A stretch of DNA of 33,536 nucleotides, from NCBI GenBank assembly GCA_903820285.1, contig CAIJGS010000308.1, positions 1 through 33,536 on the forward strand, written 5' to 3'. Positions 16,701 to 25,271 of this stretch are shown here, piece by piece; the stretch's first letter is position 1, and the number at the start of each line of letters is the position of its first letter. Below the pieces are notes generated by a model. The model did not search any database. It saw only the letters and a list, made by a program, of their open reading frames with translations, and was not told the DNA's origin. This DNA is from an uncultured Verrucomicrobia subdivision 3 bacterium (lineage in GTDB: Bacteria; Verrucomicrobiota; Verrucomicrobiia; Limisphaerales; UBA11358). Position numbers and translations under genes: made by a program.

Positions 16701-17853
16701 CGCCCGACCCAACGATGGGAAAAAAGCTGTTGGGCACATGGCACAAGCCAAGGGCCAGCCAATCGTTATTACTCACATACATGTCCAATTCAACCTTCAA
16801 CGGCCCGGTGGAGATAACCGGAATGTCCAGGTCGCTGTAAAAATAGCCGTTGAATGCGGTAAGCACATAGCCGCTGTTGGCCGCGCCAAATGGCTGACCG
16901 ACACCGGTACCACTGTTGCCAATCTGATGGTGCCAGTCGCCAGGAGTATAATTGAAGGGGGCCAGCAAGCCGCTCTGGCGATCAACCAGATCCACATTCA
17001 GATTGTTATTGTTTTCCGGATCGAGTCCATAAACCGCGTTGAAGTTATCATGGAAGAGGACCGGCAGGGCAGGCGCAGCGGGCAATGTGCCAGATATGAT
17101 CAGGTTGTCGATGCCGCCATAGCGGTTATCGTTACTGAAACCGAGCCGGAGACCCGTGCTGCTCAACTGGCTCAAGGTAAGGGTGACGCTAAACGAGGTG
17201 GTCACATTCGAAATCGTGACTTGCGAGCCGTTCCCGACGAAGGCGGAGCCGGTTCCCGCCGTATCAGCGAAGGTGAAAATGAAAGTGCCGTCCCCGGTAA
17301 ACCCGGCGCCGGAATAGGCGCCGCCGGTGATTTCGCCGCCGTTTTGGAACACCTGGAAACCGCCATTGGCCCGCTTGAGCAAGCCGAATTCACCGCCCCC
17401 GGCGATCGGGAACGTATTGCCCGGTGATCTTAAGGTGAACCCCATCCATTCGGTTTGGTCAGAACTGCCGCCATCCGCGCCATTATTATACATGTCCACT
17501 TGAATGGTCAGCGGCCCGGTGGAAACCTTGGCGATGTCCAGATCGCTTTGAAAAGACCCGCCGGCGAGGAGGATATATCCACCATCCGCAGGGTTGGGTT
17601 GGCCGACATCCGTGGTCGTGTTGCCGATCTGATGTTGACTGCCACTTAACGTATAGGTGGAGAAGAAACCCGAGCTGACGGAAGCCAGCGGACCCGTCTG
17701 ACGGCCGGCGGCAATGCCTTGGTTGACATCCTGGTTGTTCACCCCACCTGAGGGAAGGGTAAAGGTGTCCGTAAGCAGGACGGCCGCTGAGGCAGCCTGA
17801 GCCATCGCCGCCATGGAGGCGGCAATAAGCAGACTATGCAATTTGTTTTTCAT
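12991..17853 (-). CDS. Giant exported protein: two LamG-like domains, carbohydrate-binding-like domain, Ig-like and three discoidin-like repeats
   Basis: This 1620-residue protein has a signal peptide at 1-23 ending A-S-A. Two homologous concanavalin/LamG-like domains follow (about 24-256 and 265-486; shared DLDI..STGPL, GEFGxL, LSQLSSxGLxLGF and GGIDNL blocks). Next come an Ig-like domain (495-573), a carbohydrate-binding-like sandwich opening NFSFENG and closing FDNVRL (580-748), a second Ig-like domain (755-854), a discoidin-like repeat, a third Ig-like domain, two more discoidin-like repeats, and the FFRLRLP tail. No catalytic motif was seen. The C-terminal half follows the same order as the neighbour at 7313-12295 and its last 255 or so residues are nearly identical, so the two arose by duplication with exchange of the N-terminal half. 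A surface glycan-binding or adhesive role is inferred. Promoter module B lies upstream; no Shine-Dalgarno sequence precedes the ATG. Confidence 0.85.
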   Translation of the reverse strand: MKNKLHSLLIAASMAAMAQAASAAVLLTDTFTLPSGGVNNQDVNQGIAAGRQTGPLASVSSGFFSTYTLSGSQHQIGNTTTDVGQPNPADGGYILLAGGSFQSDLDIAKVSTGPLTIQVDMYNNGADGGSSDQTEWMGFTLRSPGNTFPIAGGGEFGLLKRANGGFQVFQNGGEITGGAYSGAGFTGDGTFIFTFADTAGTGSAFVGNGSQVTISNVTTSFSVTLTLSQLSSTGLRLGFSNDNRYGGIDNLIISGTLPAAPALPVLFHDNFNAVYGLDPENNNNLNVDLVDRQSGLLAPFNYTPGDWHHQIGNSGTGVGQPFGAANSGYVLTAFNGYFYSDLDIPVISTGPLKVELDMYVSNNDWLALGLCHVPNSFFPIVGSGEFGFLRQSDGGLQLFQNGGGITPSGWNNGGFAPDNHMTFIFTDNAGTGSAFTGNGSKVTVMSGATTLGTVSLSQLSSSGLKLGFRADGNELGGIDNLTLSGTVPAVIAPNLVTDLNPRRSEVVTGTPITMSVAATGTPLNYQWYNQSGPISGATTNSYSFTSVAGTSSYHVVITNTAGSITSSTGVVISAANIVTVNNFSFENGSTPAFGNGAIPVQWTSFNGDWSTVATDTGAYSPAIVPDGTQYYAVNTGPGDSGDTGAYQDVGALQPNTTYTLTVAVGRRDDNGPGGTGNWSPGDISLVNGTDNTGTVLAATTGYPTTPGTWQDYSVTFTTGASVSGDLTIVLGVPPAGTYQAAFDNVRLTTGAPTATLVQTILPSHAETFVGDQVVFTAAYSNDVAGAVQWVQIASGTTNLINTGVVNVSSGGVTTSTLSLNNVQLTNSGNYLLEAINATNSAAIAYSPVATLVVGTPATVGNVVQENSGQSGPATYYPAWLMATNTDLIFGYPTDGSGNPGTATAGAGNFGVDTQLYGDPTILADGNLTNVKFGMVSCGPGSSAGLSMTYNLDTSVATNGFDLTNIVVYGGWSDDGRNEQKYQVLYSTVAAPTTFSSIGTFDYNPAFSSSEPNATRVMLTPATGVLAQNVAAVQINWNLQGSQPKNGWEGYSEITIAGTHSAPVAVLTQDITPLKAEDVVGSSVTLQAGFSGATSYQWQKNGTDISGATSSTLTLNNLQLTDTATNGGYRLKAINGAGTSVTRGCTLIVHPAPAAIGNTIVAYANQASDAASFTPTWDTSAFAASLISGATPSDYGPGNFNDPDSNPVSQNLAGGLPALTDGDYGTVVDTGSHYAFATCGPTAGQYVTYTLPANANGYDLTGILVASGWNNDGRNADWATITYSTVANPTVFLPLAVVTNTPTLGSKSEIRATITPAAGLLASNVYAIQFNFEWPQGIPNGYSGISQLNVSGTPSASAPPAGPVITLQHEEYTFDWTVETPNLIANQLPSSHGTGVFTEEGCNVTNLTDGAIGFGYQYGASCGDDGTAVPWIIFGTGNGWNLTNIVVYSLWHDYGRDGQFYNVSYSTLAAPSTFIPLASVAYNPFVPHDGRATGNRVQISPALGQAMLATNVAAVKFDFTPQGQQDYGWSGYSEIVLQGTNLPSTVVTSPVLGKATLSGGNLILTGTGGTPWAGYTWLSTTNLAAPVWVTNSTGTLNGVGAFTNSIPVGSVPASFFRLRLP

Positions 17854-18045
17854 AATTATGATATTTCGTGGGGGAGCGCGGGGTCAGGGGTTTGGTGTTG
17901 CGTCTGGTCTTTTTGGATTGGAGTTGTGGAGCTTCTTGTCTGCGGTCTGCAAATAATGAAAGTTAATATGGCGTTTGAGCGATTAAATATATGACAGCGG
18001 GTATGAGCCCGGCAGGGTTTACATTTATTTGTATTGGATTCATCC

Positions 18046-18117
18046 ACTATACAAGCAATCGCCCATCCGCATATACCCAATGTTGGTGAAGACGACACTA
18101 CCGAAATAGGGGATGGT
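18046..18117 (-). promoter_or_regulatory. Shared three-site promoter module, copy B
   Basis: This is the same 72-bp architecture as copy A. The distal site CCGAAATAGGGGAT is at 18101-18114, the middle site CCAATGTTGGTGA at 18077-18089, and a more degenerate inverted site on the minus strand at 18069-18058. After 6 bp comes TATAGT (18051-18046). Distal-to-middle spacing is 24 bp, as in A. The leader to the ATG at 17853 would be about 185 nt. A fourth site-like sequence, TTCAAGGGTGATTG on the minus strand, lies at about 18140-18153. Confidence 0.65.
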
Positions 18118-18151
18118 CGCCGGAGCGCCTTTTTACCACCTCAATCACCCT

Positions 18152-18167
18152 TGAATTGGGCAATTCA
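18152..18167. terminator. Weak candidate terminator hairpin after the metalloprotease gene
   Basis: TGAATTG and CAATTCA pair perfectly around GG, 8 bp past the stop codon at 18175. It is AT-rich and has no T tract on the minus strand, so it may be only a transcript-end hairpin. No better terminator was found in this gap. Confidence 0.3.
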
Positions 18168-18174
18168 TGGACAT

Positions 18175-21100
18175 TTATTGAAACCAGAGGCGGTAAAAGA
18201 CACTGCCATTGCCGGGGTTGATGGGGAAAGACAACTGGTTGGTCACGGAGGAGCCAGCCACATCGACCCAGTTGGTTCCCAGCCCTTGAGCCAGACTGTT
18301 CGTCTGGACCTGCAACCGCCAGCCGAGGTGGTCGCCGGGCCAGCTTAAGGTCAGCAAATTGCCCATCGACAACTGCGACAGCAGTACGGGCGACGCCGTT
18401 GAGACCACGGACAGGGTCCCGTTGTTCACCAGGTTATTGGCCCAGGCATTGGGCGTGACGCTGGGCAGGTTCACGGTCGTAAACCCGCTGACTGGCTGAT
18501 TGAACAACTGGAAGATGTCCCCGGCCTGCAACGCCGGGCCCAGATTGCTCACCGTCAGCGTGCCCCCGGCGGTGATGGCCCCCACCCCGCTCACCAGCCG
18601 GTCATTCGGCACCCCGTTGGTCCGGTTCAGTTCCATCACCAGCAGTCCGTTCAACACGATGTTGCTTTGCACATTCAGCGTACCGATGCCATCGCCCGGA
18701 TTAAGGGTCGAACCGGCCTGCGCCGCCAGCTTGCCCTTCAAGGTCCCACTGCCCTTCAAGGTTTTTCCGCTGTTCAAGGTCAAGGTCTGGTCGGCGCGAC
18801 CGGTCACATCCAGCGTTGCCCCATTCGATACCGCAATCAGCGTGCTCGCACCGACTGAGCCCGGTTCTACCAGCGCGAGCGTGCCGGCATTGACGGTCGT
18901 ACTCCCGGTATAGATATCCGCCACGTTCAAGGACAATGTCCCACTGCCCAACTGTACCACCGAGCCGGTGCCGGAAATTAGGTTGCTCACAGTCACCACA
19001 TCCGTGCGTTTAAAGGCCAACACAGCATTATTGGTCAAAGCGCCGGATCCCAAACTGCCGTTGGTATCACTGTTGCCTACCTCCACGGTGCCGCCGTTGA
19101 TCTGCAGGCTGGAGAAACTATTCGCCCCGCCGTTATCCAACATCAACGTGCCGGTGCCATTCTTGATCAGGCTGCCGCTGGTGACGCCGAAGCTGCCGGC
19201 CAGCACATAGGTCTTGGTCGAATTATTGGTAAGCACCGTGGGCGAATGATTACCTGTCAGCGTCACCGTGATCGGACTGCTGCCGGTCGCGCTGTCGTCC
19301 AACGCCACCAGATTATTTTCCTGGTAACTGGTGACGGCGCCGCCGGGCAGCGTCTTCCAATTTAGAGTGCTCGTGTCCCAATTGCCGCTCGCGACCGCCC
19401 ATTTCACCGGCTGCGGTGTGGGCACGCCGGCCAGCAGGATTTCTGTATACCCGCAATAGCCGTTCTCCGAGGTCGGATTGGTGAAGTCAAACTTCACCGC
19501 CGCCACATTCGTCGCCAGCGCGCCGCTGGCCGCCGTCAGGGTCGCCCGGGTGGCCGACTGCGCATTGGCCGCATTCGCCGGATTGTAATTAACGCTGCCC
19601 AAAGAGATGAAGGTCGCCGGTGCCGCCACGGTCGAGTAGTAAACGGTGTAAGCTTGCTGATCGCGTCCGCCGTCCGCCCAACCGCCGTAAACGGTAAGGT
19701 TCGTCAAACTAAAGCCGCTGGCCGAACCGGTCAGGGTGTATATCACCGTGGCCCCTGCCCCGCCACTGTTGCCACAGGTCACATAGTTGATGCTGGTGGT
19801 ATAGCCCGAGGTGGCGCTGATCTGGGTAATCGAACCATTGCCGCCATCGGTCAGGGAGCCGACGTTCCGCCCCGGAACTTCCAGCGTGAAACTCCCGCTC
19901 GTGCTGCTTGGCGACTGGCCGGCAATCAGGCTGTTATTCGTCACCACTGTCCACGTGGGTGTAAAGGTGCCGCTGCCCGTGCCAGTTTGCGCGGCCAGCG
20001 AAGTGATGACATTGTTTACCGCCGCCGGCACACTCGAAACCGTCAGCGCCCCGGGTGAACTGACCGCCACGCCGTAGGTATTGGTGGCCCGCAACTGGTA
20101 GCTCGCCGTGTTGGCCAGTTGCAGGTTGGTCAGCGTGAGGATCGAATTCGTCGCCCCCGCCACATTGTTAGTCACCCCGCCACTGATCTTCTGCCACTGG
20201 TAGGCCAGCCCAACACCGGAAAAGGCCGCCGTAAAGGTCACCTGGCCGCCCACGACATCCGCCGCCGTCACCGGCAGCGTGTTCTGGGTCACGGCCGGGT
20301 AGATGGATGTGCCATATACGGAAATTTCCGAGTACCCACAATAGCCGTTCTCCGGCGCCGGCGTGGTGAAATCAAACATCAGGGCGGCCACGTTGGTGGC
20401 CAGCGGACCACCGGTGGCGGCGCTGAATGTCGCCCGCGTGGCGGACTGGACCGCACTGGGATTGGCCGGATTGTAATTGGCGCTCGCCAGCCAGATGAAA
20501 TTGGTCGGTGCTGCCACGGTGGCATAATAAACGGTATAGGCCTGCTGATCCCGCCCTGCATCGCCCCAACCTCCATAAACCACGATGTTCGACACATTGT
20601 AGCCGCCGACGGCATTGCCCAGGCTATAAGTAACCGACTGGCCGGCGCTCGAACCGCAACTGACCTCGGTGGTGCTGCCACCACCATTCGGCAGCGTGCC
20701 GAAACTGCCGTCAGTAAGCATGGTGACGTTCTGCCCAAAACTGCCACTGCCCACGCTACTGGGGGACTGTCCAATGAGCAGACTTCCCGGCGCCACCGTC
20801 CAGGTGGGGGTAAAGGTTGGGCTCGCACTGCCAAGACCCGTCTGGGCCGCAAAGGCGGCGATGACATTGGTGACCGCAGCCGGCAGGTTGGAAATCACGA
20901 GCGGACTGGCGGCGCTTACCGCCGCCCCCCATACGTTCGACGCCAGCAGACGGTAGTAAGCCGCATCGCCCAATTGGAGATTGGTCAGCGTCAGCATCGA
21001 ATTGGTCGCCCCTGCAACGTTGCTCAGCAAACCGCCGGTGATTTTCTGCCACTGATACGTGATCGGATTGGTGCTGGTAAAGGCGGCCATGAACGTGACC

Positions 21101-24100
21101 TGGCTGCCCACGACATCCGCCGCGGTGGCGGGCAATGTGTCGGTCAACACGGCCGGGGTCACTGGAGTGATGAGCGGCGGATTGAAACTCAGATTGTCAA
21201 TGAACACGGTATTGTCGCCACCGGCCAGATCGGTCCCGACAAAGGCCAGGGTGTGCATCGCCGCCGTCGCCGTGAAGCTGGCGGTGTAGGTTGTGTAGCT
21301 GGACGAGCCCGGATTGTTGGTCTTGATCACCGCACCATCAATGGTGACGTTCCACGATTCACCCCCATTTTGCACGGTGCTCCGCTGGGCCGCCGAGTAT
21401 GTAATGGTGTAGTTGGTTCCCGGCACAAAACCCGACAGCGTTTGGCTGATGTTCCCGTAACCTTGCAGCAAGGCCGCTTGCGTGCCCTCCGGCGCATTGG
21501 CATTGCCAAAGCCGCTGCCGTTGGCCGCTATGCCTGAACCGCTGGTGCCATCGCTGCCGGTAAAGGTCCAGGACCCGCCAGTCGGATTATAGGAATAATT
21601 ACCCGAGCCCAGGCTGGGCGTTTCAAAACCCAAATTCAGCGTGCGATTGATGATGGTCAGGTTGATGGGGCTGGAATCCGCCGTGCTGCCATTGTTAAAC
21701 AGCACCCGGGCGATCACGCTATGACTGCCCCCGCTGGGATTCACCCAGGCGAGCGTGTAAGGGGAAGCGCTAATCAGGCCGAGCGACGTGATGTTGTCGG
21801 CAATAAATTGTACACCGTTAATGACGTTGCCATTGGTGGTCACCGTCGCCGTCAGATACAGCGGAGCCGTCGCCGGGAAAACGGCATTGTTCGTCGGGCT
21901 GGTCAAGGCCACCGCCGCGGCCACCGGTTGTATCGTTGAAATGATGCCGACGTTGTCGAGGAAGACCGTATTGTCCCCGCCCGCAAGGTCCGTTCCCGCA
22001 AGGTCCGTTCCCGCAAAAGTCAGCGTATGCGTGGCGGCGGTAGCTACAAAACTGATCGTATACGTCGTATAGCCGGTACTTCCTGGACTGTTGGACTGGA
22101 TGACATTGCTGTCGATCTTCACGTTCCACGATTCGCCGCCAGCATTGGCCGTACGTTGCGCCGCCGAATAACTCAGCGTGTACGTTTTGCCCGGAGTGAA
22201 ACCGGTTAGCGTTTGCGAAATCGTCCCATATTCCTGGATAAAAGCCGCCTGTGTTCCCAGGGGCGCACCGGGGTTACCGAAGCCGCTGCCATTGGCAAGG
22301 ATGCCAGAGCCGCTGGGACTCCCGCCACTGAAAGCCCAGGATCCGCCCGCGGGGTTATATGAATAGGCGCCCACGCTGGGCGTCTCAAAGCTGAAATTCA
22401 AAATCGTCGGCGTCGCAATACTCACCTGCACGTTGTCGATGAATACCGTGTTATCGCCGCCGGCCAGATCGGTCCCGACAAAGGTCAGCGTATGGGCCGT
22501 GGCCGACGCCGTGAACGTGGCGGTGTACATCGTATAACTGCTTCCGCCCGGGGAGTTGGACTGGATGACCGTATTATCAATCATCACATTCCACGATTCG
22601 CTGTTGCCCGGGCGCTGCGCAGCCGCGTAGCGGATTTGATACGTTGTTCCCGGCACAAACCCGGACAAGGTCTGGGAGATGGTTCCGTAAGATTGCACGA
22701 ACGCGGCTTGCGTTCCTTCCGGCGAACTGGGATTGCTGAAGCCGCTGCCGTTGCCGAGAATGCCCGCCCCGTTGCCACTTCCGCCGCTGAATGTCCAGAC
22801 GGCACCGACCGGATTGTATTGATAATTGGCCCCAATGCCGGGGGTTTCAAAACTAAAATTCGCCACCGCCTGAGCCAGGGCGCTGACCTCCGCCGAGTTC
22901 GCACTTTCGCCATTCGTGTTCACCGCTGATACCACGTAGTAATACGTCGTCCCGTTGGTCAGGCCGCTGTCCACGTATGCGGTGCCGCCCAGACTGGCGA
23001 TCGTCGTATAAGGGCCGCCATGCTTGGTGGAACGCTTTACATTATAGCTGGCGGCGCTCAGCCCGCCTCCCCAGGAGAGATCAATCCGCAGTCCGGTGTC
23101 CGGCGTGGCCGTTACATAGGCTGGCACCGGCGGATACAATTGTTGTACCGCGATCACCACCCGCCGGTTCAATTCCGTCAGCGCCGGATTATTCACGTTG
23201 GTGATGTTCATGAACACTTCAAATTGCGCCGCGTACAGCGTCGTGTTCGTCGCCAGCTGGTAGTAGTCCAGCAATGCGTTGTTCGCCACCCGCACCACGC
23301 CCGAATTGTCCACCGAAAAGGTTGCGCCGGTATTTCCGCCCACAATCGCATACCCCAGCGGACTGCTGTTGGTATTGACCGCCACCACGGTGCCAACCGT
23401 CGTGTTATTGGTCGCGTGTTCGGCCACCGTCAACCGCGTCGGCAGACGCGCGCCCGCGATACTGCCGGTGATCGAATAATAGCCCAGGCTCGCATAGCTC
23501 GAAAAACCGGTGGTGACCGGATCATTCCGTCCAGCCCCCGTGACGCGGAACGTATACGTTCCCGCCGGCAGGTTGGTGGTGATACTGGCTGAAATCACCG
23601 TCTGCGGATTATTGCTCGCAATGATCGTATCCGTCGCATCCGCCAATGTGGCCATCACCGCGAGATCAGCCCAGTCGCCCACCGGATTGGCTGTCAGTGT
23701 CACCGTTCCGCCCGCGGTCGTAAATTGAAAGGCATCCGTGTCGTCGGTGCGCTCAATCACGCCTTCGGCGAACGCAGTATAATTGGTGTAAACCTCCAGA
23801 TAACGCGACGTCGCCAGCGTGCCGCCGGTGTCGTCGGCCCGGTAGGTGACATTGTTGTTGGCGGTGGCGATGATGTTCAGCTGATCCTGCAGATTGCTCG
23901 CGTACTGAAACTCACCATGCGAGAACGTGGTCACATTATCATAATAGGCCGCCCCCATGATGGGCGCCCAGCTGGTGGCCCCGGAACCCTGGCCAGCGTA
24001 GTATTCGTTATGGGTGGTGCCGTTGGTGCCGTTGGGAATTTCCTGGGTTTCATGGCTCAAGCCCAGGGTGTGCCCCGGCTCATGCGCCCCCACTTCCGCT

Positions 24101-25167
24101 GCCGGTTTGCCGACATAATAGACCGACCAGCAAACCGTGTCGCTGCCCCAGTTCCAGGACCCTTCATACGCCACCCCCGCCGCCGTAATGGGCGTGGTGG
24201 TGAAACAGCAGCGCTGCCGGCTAGCCGCCGGCGCTGCCGCATATACCCGGAAATCGGTGGTCACATTGATGTTGAATGGCAGATAATCTTCCGCCACCCG
24301 CTTCCAGATATCCTTGATGGTGCCGTTGTCCACGGGCGGACGCGCATAATTGACGCCGCCCCAGCTCGCCGTATAGCCGCCGGCAAAATCCAGCAGCAGC
24401 ACCGCCGGGGAACCGGGATAACTTTGCAAGGAAACAATGTTGCTGTTATTGTTCGGCACATAATAGGCAACCTGATCGGGGCGCAGCGGAATGAGATTTT
24501 CGGTTCCATTGGTCGCGGCCGCCACCGGGGCTGCCGCCGGCAGTTTCGCCGGATCAACCGCCGGCAAATCCATGCAGATGACTTCATCCAGCCGCCGCTT
24601 CCATAATTCCGGCGCGCCGGCCAGACCGGTCGGTTCGATGCGATAAGCCGTCTTGCTCGCCGGAAATTCCACCACCCCCACCGCGCTGCCCGCCTTCCCG
24701 CCCACCGGCGGGGTCAGGAAGAAAAACTTCCCGGTTTCCGGAGCCGTCAGCACGCCGGACACATAAGAAACCTGACCACCCTCGTTTTGAATGATTTTAA
24801 CATCTCCCTGCGCCAGCACGCCGCCGGTCAGTTCAAATTGCACCGGATCACCCACCTTGGCCGTTTGAAAGGTCTTAATATAGTCAGCCTCCCACGGCCG
24901 TTTGGCTTTGCCGGGTTCATGCAAACCCGCTGCATAAGGGTTCACAGATAAATCCATTTCGCGGGACACGGGCAGGTTGGTGCCGGCGTTGGCCAAAGAA
25001 GTTGACATTTTGCCGACCCCGGTTGTATTCGGCCCTGGCACTGTGGTGCTGACTGTCGGCCGGGCCGCAGGTGAGGCCGACCCGCGAACCGCCAGCTGGC
25101 GCTGCCGCCAAACTATGGCACCAACACAAAGTGCCACGAACAGGCCGAAAATTAACAATTTCTTCAT
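18175..25167 (-). CDS. Giant exported zinc metalloprotease with PPC, cadherin-like, FnIII, carbohydrate-binding-like, discoidin-like and PATR domains
   Basis: I start this protein at the ATG at 25167 (2330 residues), which opens a hydrophobic leader MKKLLIFGLF. The upstream ATG at 25215 adds 16 residues without a signal. The zincin site is HEPGHTLGLSH (His362, Glu363, His366, His372) with a candidate Met-turn in APIM (Met404), typical of metzincin-like peptidases. In order then come a pre-peptidase C-terminal-like domain (465-573), a cadherin-like domain (576-680), FnIII (682-768), two carbohydrate-binding-like sandwiches opening NFSFETP (767-1071), a bacterial Ig domain (1077-1172), a third sandwich (1174-1326), Ig, discoidin-like (1430-1620), Ig, discoidin-like (1712-1912), a PATR region (1916-2256) and a tail ending FYRLWFQ. 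A surface protease is likely; its target is unknown. No autotransporter barrel is present. Promoter module C lies upstream. Confidence 0.85.
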   Translation of the reverse strand: MKKLLIFGLFVALCVGAIVWRQRQLAVRGSASPAARPTVSTTVPGPNTTGVGKMSTSLANAGTNLPVSREMDLSVNPYAAGLHEPGKAKRPWEADYIKTFQTAKVGDPVQFELTGGVLAQGDVKIIQNEGGQVSYVSGVLTAPETGKFFFLTPPVGGKAGSAVGVVEFPASKTAYRIEPTGLAGAPELWKRRLDEVICMDLPAVDPAKLPAAAPVAAATNGTENLIPLRPDQVAYYVPNNNSNIVSLQSYPGSPAVLLLDFAGGYTASWGGVNYARPPVDNGTIKDIWKRVAEDYLPFNINVTTDFRVYAAAPAASRQRCCFTTTPITAAGVAYEGSWNWGSDTVCWSVYYVGKPAAEVGAHEPGHTLGLSHETQEIPNGTNGTTHNEYYAGQGSGATSWAPIMGAAYYDNVTTFSHGEFQYASNLQDQLNIIATANNNVTYRADDTGGTLATSRYLEVYTNYTAFAEGVIERTDDTDAFQFTTAGGTVTLTANPVGDWADLAVMATLADATDTIIASNNPQTVISASITTNLPAGTYTFRVTGAGRNDPVTTGFSSYASLGYYSITGSIAGARLPTRLTVAEHATNNTTVGTVVAVNTNSSPLGYAIVGGNTGATFSVDNSGVVRVANNALLDYYQLATNTTLYAAQFEVFMNITNVNNPALTELNRRVVIAVQQLYPPVPAYVTATPDTGLRIDLSWGGGLSAASYNVKRSTKHGGPYTTIASLGGTAYVDSGLTNGTTYYYVVSAVNTNGESANSAEVSALAQAVANFSFETPGIGANYQYNPVGAVWTFSGGSGNGAGILGNGSGFSNPSSPEGTQAAFVQSYGTISQTLSGFVPGTTYQIRYAAAQRPGNSESWNVMIDNTVIQSNSPGGSSYTMYTATFTASATAHTLTFVGTDLAGGDNTVFIDNVQVSIATPTILNFSFETPSVGAYSYNPAGGSWAFSGGSPSGSGILANGSGFGNPGAPLGTQAAFIQEYGTISQTLTGFTPGKTYTLSYSAAQRTANAGGESWNVKIDSNVIQSNSPGSTGYTTYTISFVATAATHTLTFAGTDLAGTDLAGGDNTVFLDNVGIISTIQPVAAAVALTSPTNNAVFPATAPLYLTATVTTNGNVINGVQFIADNITSLGLISASPYTLAWVNPSGGSHSVIARVLFNNGSTADSSPINLTIINRTLNLGFETPSLGSGNYSYNPTGGSWTFTGSDGTSGSGIAANGSGFGNANAPEGTQAALLQGYGNISQTLSGFVPGTNYTITYSAAQRSTVQNGGESWNVTIDGAVIKTNNPGSSSYTTYTASFTATAAMHTLAFVGTDLAGGDNTVFIDNLSFNPPLITPVTPAVLTDTLPATAADVVGSQVTFMAAFTSTNPITYQWQKITGGLLSNVAGATNSMLTLTNLQLGDAAYYRLLASNVWGAAVSAASPLVISNLPAAVTNVIAAFAAQTGLGSASPTFTPTWTVAPGSLLIGQSPSSVGSGSFGQNVTMLTDGSFGTLPNGGGSTTEVSCGSSAGQSVTYSLGNAVGGYNVSNIVVYGGWGDAGRDQQAYTVYYATVAAPTNFIWLASANYNPANPSAVQSATRATFSAATGGPLATNVAALMFDFTTPAPENGYCGYSEISVYGTSIYPAVTQNTLPVTAADVVGGQVTFTAAFSGVGLAYQWQKISGGVTNNVAGATNSILTLTNLQLANTASYQLRATNTYGVAVSSPGALTVSSVPAAVNNVITSLAAQTGTGSGTFTPTWTVVTNNSLIAGQSPSSTSGSFTLEVPGRNVGSLTDGGNGSITQISATSGYTTSINYVTCGNSGGAGATVIYTLTGSASGFSLTNLTVYGGWADGGRDQQAYTVYYSTVAAPATFISLGSVNYNPANAANAQSATRATLTAASGALATNVAAVKFDFTNPTSENGYCGYTEILLAGVPTPQPVKWAVASGNWDTSTLNWKTLPGGAVTSYQENNLVALDDSATGSSPITVTLTGNHSPTVLTNNSTKTYVLAGSFGVTSGSLIKNGTGTLMLDNGGANSFSSLQINGGTVEVGNSDTNGSLGSGALTNNAVLAFKRTDVVTVSNLISGTGSVVQLGSGTLSLNVADIYTGSTTVNAGTLALVEPGSVGASTLIAVSNGATLDVTGRADQTLTLNSGKTLKGSGTLKGKLAAQAGSTLNPGDGIGTLNVQSNIVLNGLLVMELNRTNGVPNDRLVSGVGAITAGGTLTVSNLGPALQAGDIFQLFNQPVSGFTTVNLPSVTPNAWANNLVNNGTLSVVSTASPVLLSQLSMGNLLTLSWPGDHLGWRLQVQTNSLAQGLGTNWVDVAGSSVTNQLSFPINPGNGSVFYRLWFQ
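21982..22011 (-). repeat. 15-bp perfect tandem duplication inside the metalloprotease gene
   Basis: CGCAAGGTCCGTTCC occurs twice in a row. It adds five residues in frame, giving GTDLAGTDLAGG in the second carbohydrate-binding-like sandwich, where the first and third sandwiches have GTDLAGG only. Recent replication slippage is the simplest explanation. Confidence 0.9.
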
Positions 25168-25271
25168 AGGTGCAAGGTCATCCGCAAATACAACAAACTT
25201 AACCAGCTGCGCCATCGTTGCCGACGGAAAGCGAGCCGAGTGCCGGTTCTGGGTTTGGAGTTGGTTCTCCT

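Noticed and set aside
17856-18098. 80-codon minus-strand frame running through promoter module B
   Set aside because: Modules A and B can be read alike in this frame (PSPISV...), but the one-base deletion in module C breaks it. Differences between A and B are mostly non-synonymous, so conservation is better explained by DNA sites.
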